Positions 14,640-16,257 of a DNA stretch of 16,257 nt are shown piece by piece. A model generated the notes under the pieces. That model searched no databases. It saw only the letters and a program-made list of their open reading frames with translations, and was not told where the DNA came from. The position numbers and the translations under genes are program-made. Source of the stretch: Planctomycetaceae bacterium TMED10 (lineage in GTDB: Bacteria; Planctomycetota; Planctomycetia; Pirellulales; UBA7805); contig NHBP01000098.1 of NCBI GenBank assembly GCA_002168195.1, positions 21,456-37,712 of the forward strand. The letters are read 5' to 3'. Position 1 is the first letter of the stretch; every line of letters starts with the position of its first letter.

Positions 14640-15674
14640 ATGACTTTGAAAATATTGAATTCCCACTCGCGGCGGGCATTTACGCTCGTCGAGCTCTTGG
14701 TTGTGATTGCCATTATCGGTATTCTGGTGGCGTTGCTTCTTCCTACGCTTGGTACCGTTCGTGAGTCGGCTCGAATGACGCACTGTGTGGCGGCGCAAAA
14801 ACAATTGGCGCTGGCATTAAAAACGAGCGAGCAAGCTTCTGGCCGTTTACCCGCCGCCTGCTTTTATCAGACGACTGATGGTGGGCGGCAGCCTGCAAAC
14901 ATATCGCTCGGATCACTTCCGGTGGGGCAGTCGGGGACGATTAGCAGTATGGCGACAGACCGATCGTATAGCTCTTTCAGTTTTCTCGTTACACTTCTGC
15001 CGTTTCTGGACGCCAGGCATATCTATGATCGCATTGATTTTTCCAAATCGGCATTCGATGCCACAGACAATGATCCCGATCCCCAGACCGGACAAATCTA
15101 CAGCAACGCCGCCCTCTGGTCGGAACCGATTCCCCATCTACTGTGCCCCAGTTTTCAAAGTGCGAAAACGGCGCAGGCAACCGATTATGCCGCACTGACG
15201 GAGCGACCGGCTTTGACCAACTATAAGGCTGTTAGTGCGACTGACATGGTGACGCTCTTCCAATCGGAGCGCTGCAAGTCATCAGAGATTGATGCTGCGG
15301 GCAATGGTGCGGGTATATTACATCCCTACGGCAGAACGCGCTCGACTGGATTCCCTGGTTCGACGATGCTCACTTCTGAAACGCGTGAACAGAATTACGC
15401 GGCCTGGGCCGATGGCACGACAGCCTGTATCTGGGGGATTGATGACGACGGAGAAGTTGCGATCAATCGGTCCTTGGATAGTGATGATGCGTCCCAGGGT
15501 TGGGTGAAGTACACGCTTTCGAGTGAGCACCCACAGGCGGTGACTATTTGTTTGTATGATGGAAGTGCCCGGACGATGAGCGAAGATGTTGAACCGGAAG
15601 TTCTCAAAGCGATGATCACGCGGGATGCTGCCGATAATGCCGCCTCGGCAAATTTTCTTACGGCGGGTAACTAG
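14640..15674 (+). CDS. DUF1559 pseudopilin-like protein, second copy
   Basis: This 344-residue paralogue of the preceding gene has the leader [13 protein letters not shown] and then [21 protein letters not shown]. The residue before the cleavage point is Ala rather than Gly. The H-X9-DG motif is His297 to Asp307-Gly308. Blocks shared with the first copy include YKAVSATD / [14 protein letters not shown] and DGSART. It is probably processed by the prepilin peptidase and anchored by its N-terminal helix; its role is unknown. The ATG at 14640 gives a normal short leader but has only a weak ribosome binding site; in-frame starts at 14586 and TTG 14541 exist. The rhodanese lipoprotein gene follows after 54 nt with no terminator between, so cotranscription is likely. 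Confidence 0.9.
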   Translation: MTLKILNSHSRRAFTLVELLVVIAIIGILVALLLPTLGTVRESARMTHCVAAQKQLALALKTSEQASGRLPAACFYQTTDGGRQPANISLGSLPVGQSGTISSMATDRSYSSFSFLVTLLPFLDARHIYDRIDFSKSAFDATDNDPDPQTGQIYSNAALWSEPIPHLLCPSFQSAKTAQATDYAALTERPALTNYKAVSATDMVTLFQSERCKSSEIDAAGNGAGILHPYGRTRSTGFPGSTMLTSETREQNYAAWADGTTACIWGIDDDGEVAINRSLDSDDASQGWVKYTLSSEHPQAVTICLYDGSARTMSEDVEPEVLKAMITRDAADNAASANFLTAGN

Positions 15675-15728
15675 GCCGATTCTTTAGGTCTCGTTGACAG
15701 GCTGCCTGCTTCCAGTCAGGATGCGTTG

Positions 15729-16184
15729 GTGTTTTGTGCATTGAAAAAACCAGCCCGCGTCGCAAAGTGGCCAAGTGGCTTGCTGCTGGCGCTTTTTGTT
15801 TTGACAGGCTGTGGATCGGATTCAAAGCGGGAGGATGAAAAGTTGAACGTAGAACCTTTGGCGTTAGAGATTCCACCGAGCGAGGTGAAGGTGCTGCTTG
15901 ACGAGCAGGCCGATTTTTTTCTGCTTGATTGCCGAGAGGCGGAGGAGCATGCGACCGCGTCGATTGCCGGTGCGACGCTGCTGCCGATGAGCGAGATTCA
16001 GGAGCGGGGCAGCGAACTTGAGTCGCAGCGTGAGCGGCACATTGTGGTGCATTGTCATTTGGGCGGTCGCAGCATGCAGGTGACGCAGTGGCTGCGTCAA
16101 CAGGGTTTTGACAGCGTGCAGAGCATGGCCGGGGGGATTGCGGCGTGGAGCGAAGAGATTGATCCGAGCGTGCCGACGTATTAG
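15729..16184 (+). CDS. lipoprotein with a rhodanese domain
   Basis: The 151-residue protein starts with a basic region and a hydrophobic segment ending in the lipobox LTGC, so Cys28 should be lipidated and the protein membrane-anchored outside the cytoplasm. A single rhodanese domain follows (about 45-145). It contains LLDCREAEEHATASIAGA and the active-site loop CHLGGRS, with Cys109 as the sulfur-carrying residue, then GGIAAW. Likely chemistry is sulfur transfer from a thiol or persulfide; the substrate is unknown. GTG at 15729 is preferred, with AGGA 7 nt upstream; TTG at 15726 is the alternative. It lies 54 nt after the second pseudopilin. The remaining 73 nt of the window hold a T run after the stop but no clear hairpin. 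Confidence 0.88.
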   Translation: MFCALKKPARVAKWPSGLLLALFVLTGCGSDSKREDEKLNVEPLALEIPPSEVKVLLDEQADFFLLDCREAEEHATASIAGATLLPMSEIQERGSELESQRERHIVVHCHLGGRSMQVTQWLRQQGFDSVQSMAGGIAAWSEEIDPSVPTY

Positions 16185-16257
16185 TTTTTTTGAGCGCTGC
16201 GGTGATGCTTTGCCGTTGTACTTGCGGGTGGTGAGGGATGATTTAGAATAGTGTTTT

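Noticed and set aside
15694..15722. TTGACA with CAGGAT 17 nt downstream, before the rhodanese gene
   Set aside because: The -35 is perfect but the -10 matches poorly, and the 54-nt gap after the pseudopilin fits cotranscription equally well.

Overview
The window most likely comes from a planctomycete chromosome, probably near the Pirellulaceae. The main reason is a tandem pair of DUF1559-type pseudopilin genes: each has a prepilin N-terminus with FTLVELL and ends in the H-X9-DG motif typical of planctomycete genomes. A receiver/HATPase fusion protein and a 56-residue basic coiled-coil protein fit that origin. No phage gene, insertion sequence or CRISPR array is visible. Most of the window is housekeeping DNA with a few poorly understood neighbours.

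Layout: (a) 1-516: a non-coding left edge and a minus-strand tRNA-Lys(UUU). (b) 517-3488, plus strand: a two-gene unit of a four-helix membrane protein (DUF2868) and a GTPase (DUF3482), joined by an ATGA overlap. (c) 3564-5768, minus strand: citrate synthase followed by a receiver-HATPase (RsbW-like) fusion, with a hairpin between them. (d) 6163-12435, minus strand, in transcription order: a tRNA nucleotidyltransferase/poly(A) polymerase-family gene, a small coiled-coil gene, mfd (transcription-repair coupling factor) and a parvulin-like exported isomerase. (e) 12436-13217: a 0.8-kb non-coding stretch with two separate triplicated short repeats, inverted repeats and a good promoter candidate. 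(f) 13218-16184, plus strand: two DUF1559 pseudopilins and a lipoprotein carrying a rhodanese domain.

Functional links: the tRNA-Lys gene does not encode its CCA end, so the cell needs a CCA-adding activity; the candidate in this window has lost the arginine of the nucleotide-selecting EDxxR motif. The two pseudopilin genes have similar promoter-like elements (TTGACA plus an AAACT-ending -10), but the first has a leader of about 370 nt with repeats and hairpins and the second has a short upstream frame with a strong ribosome binding site. The DUF2868/DUF3482 pair is the least understood conserved system here.

Several starts were moved from the longest open frame on ribosome-binding-site evidence: citrate synthase (GTG at 5768), the receiver protein (ATG at 4445), the first pseudopilin (ATG at 13218) and the rhodanese (GTG at 15729). 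Promoters and regulatory structures were found by eye and are tentative.
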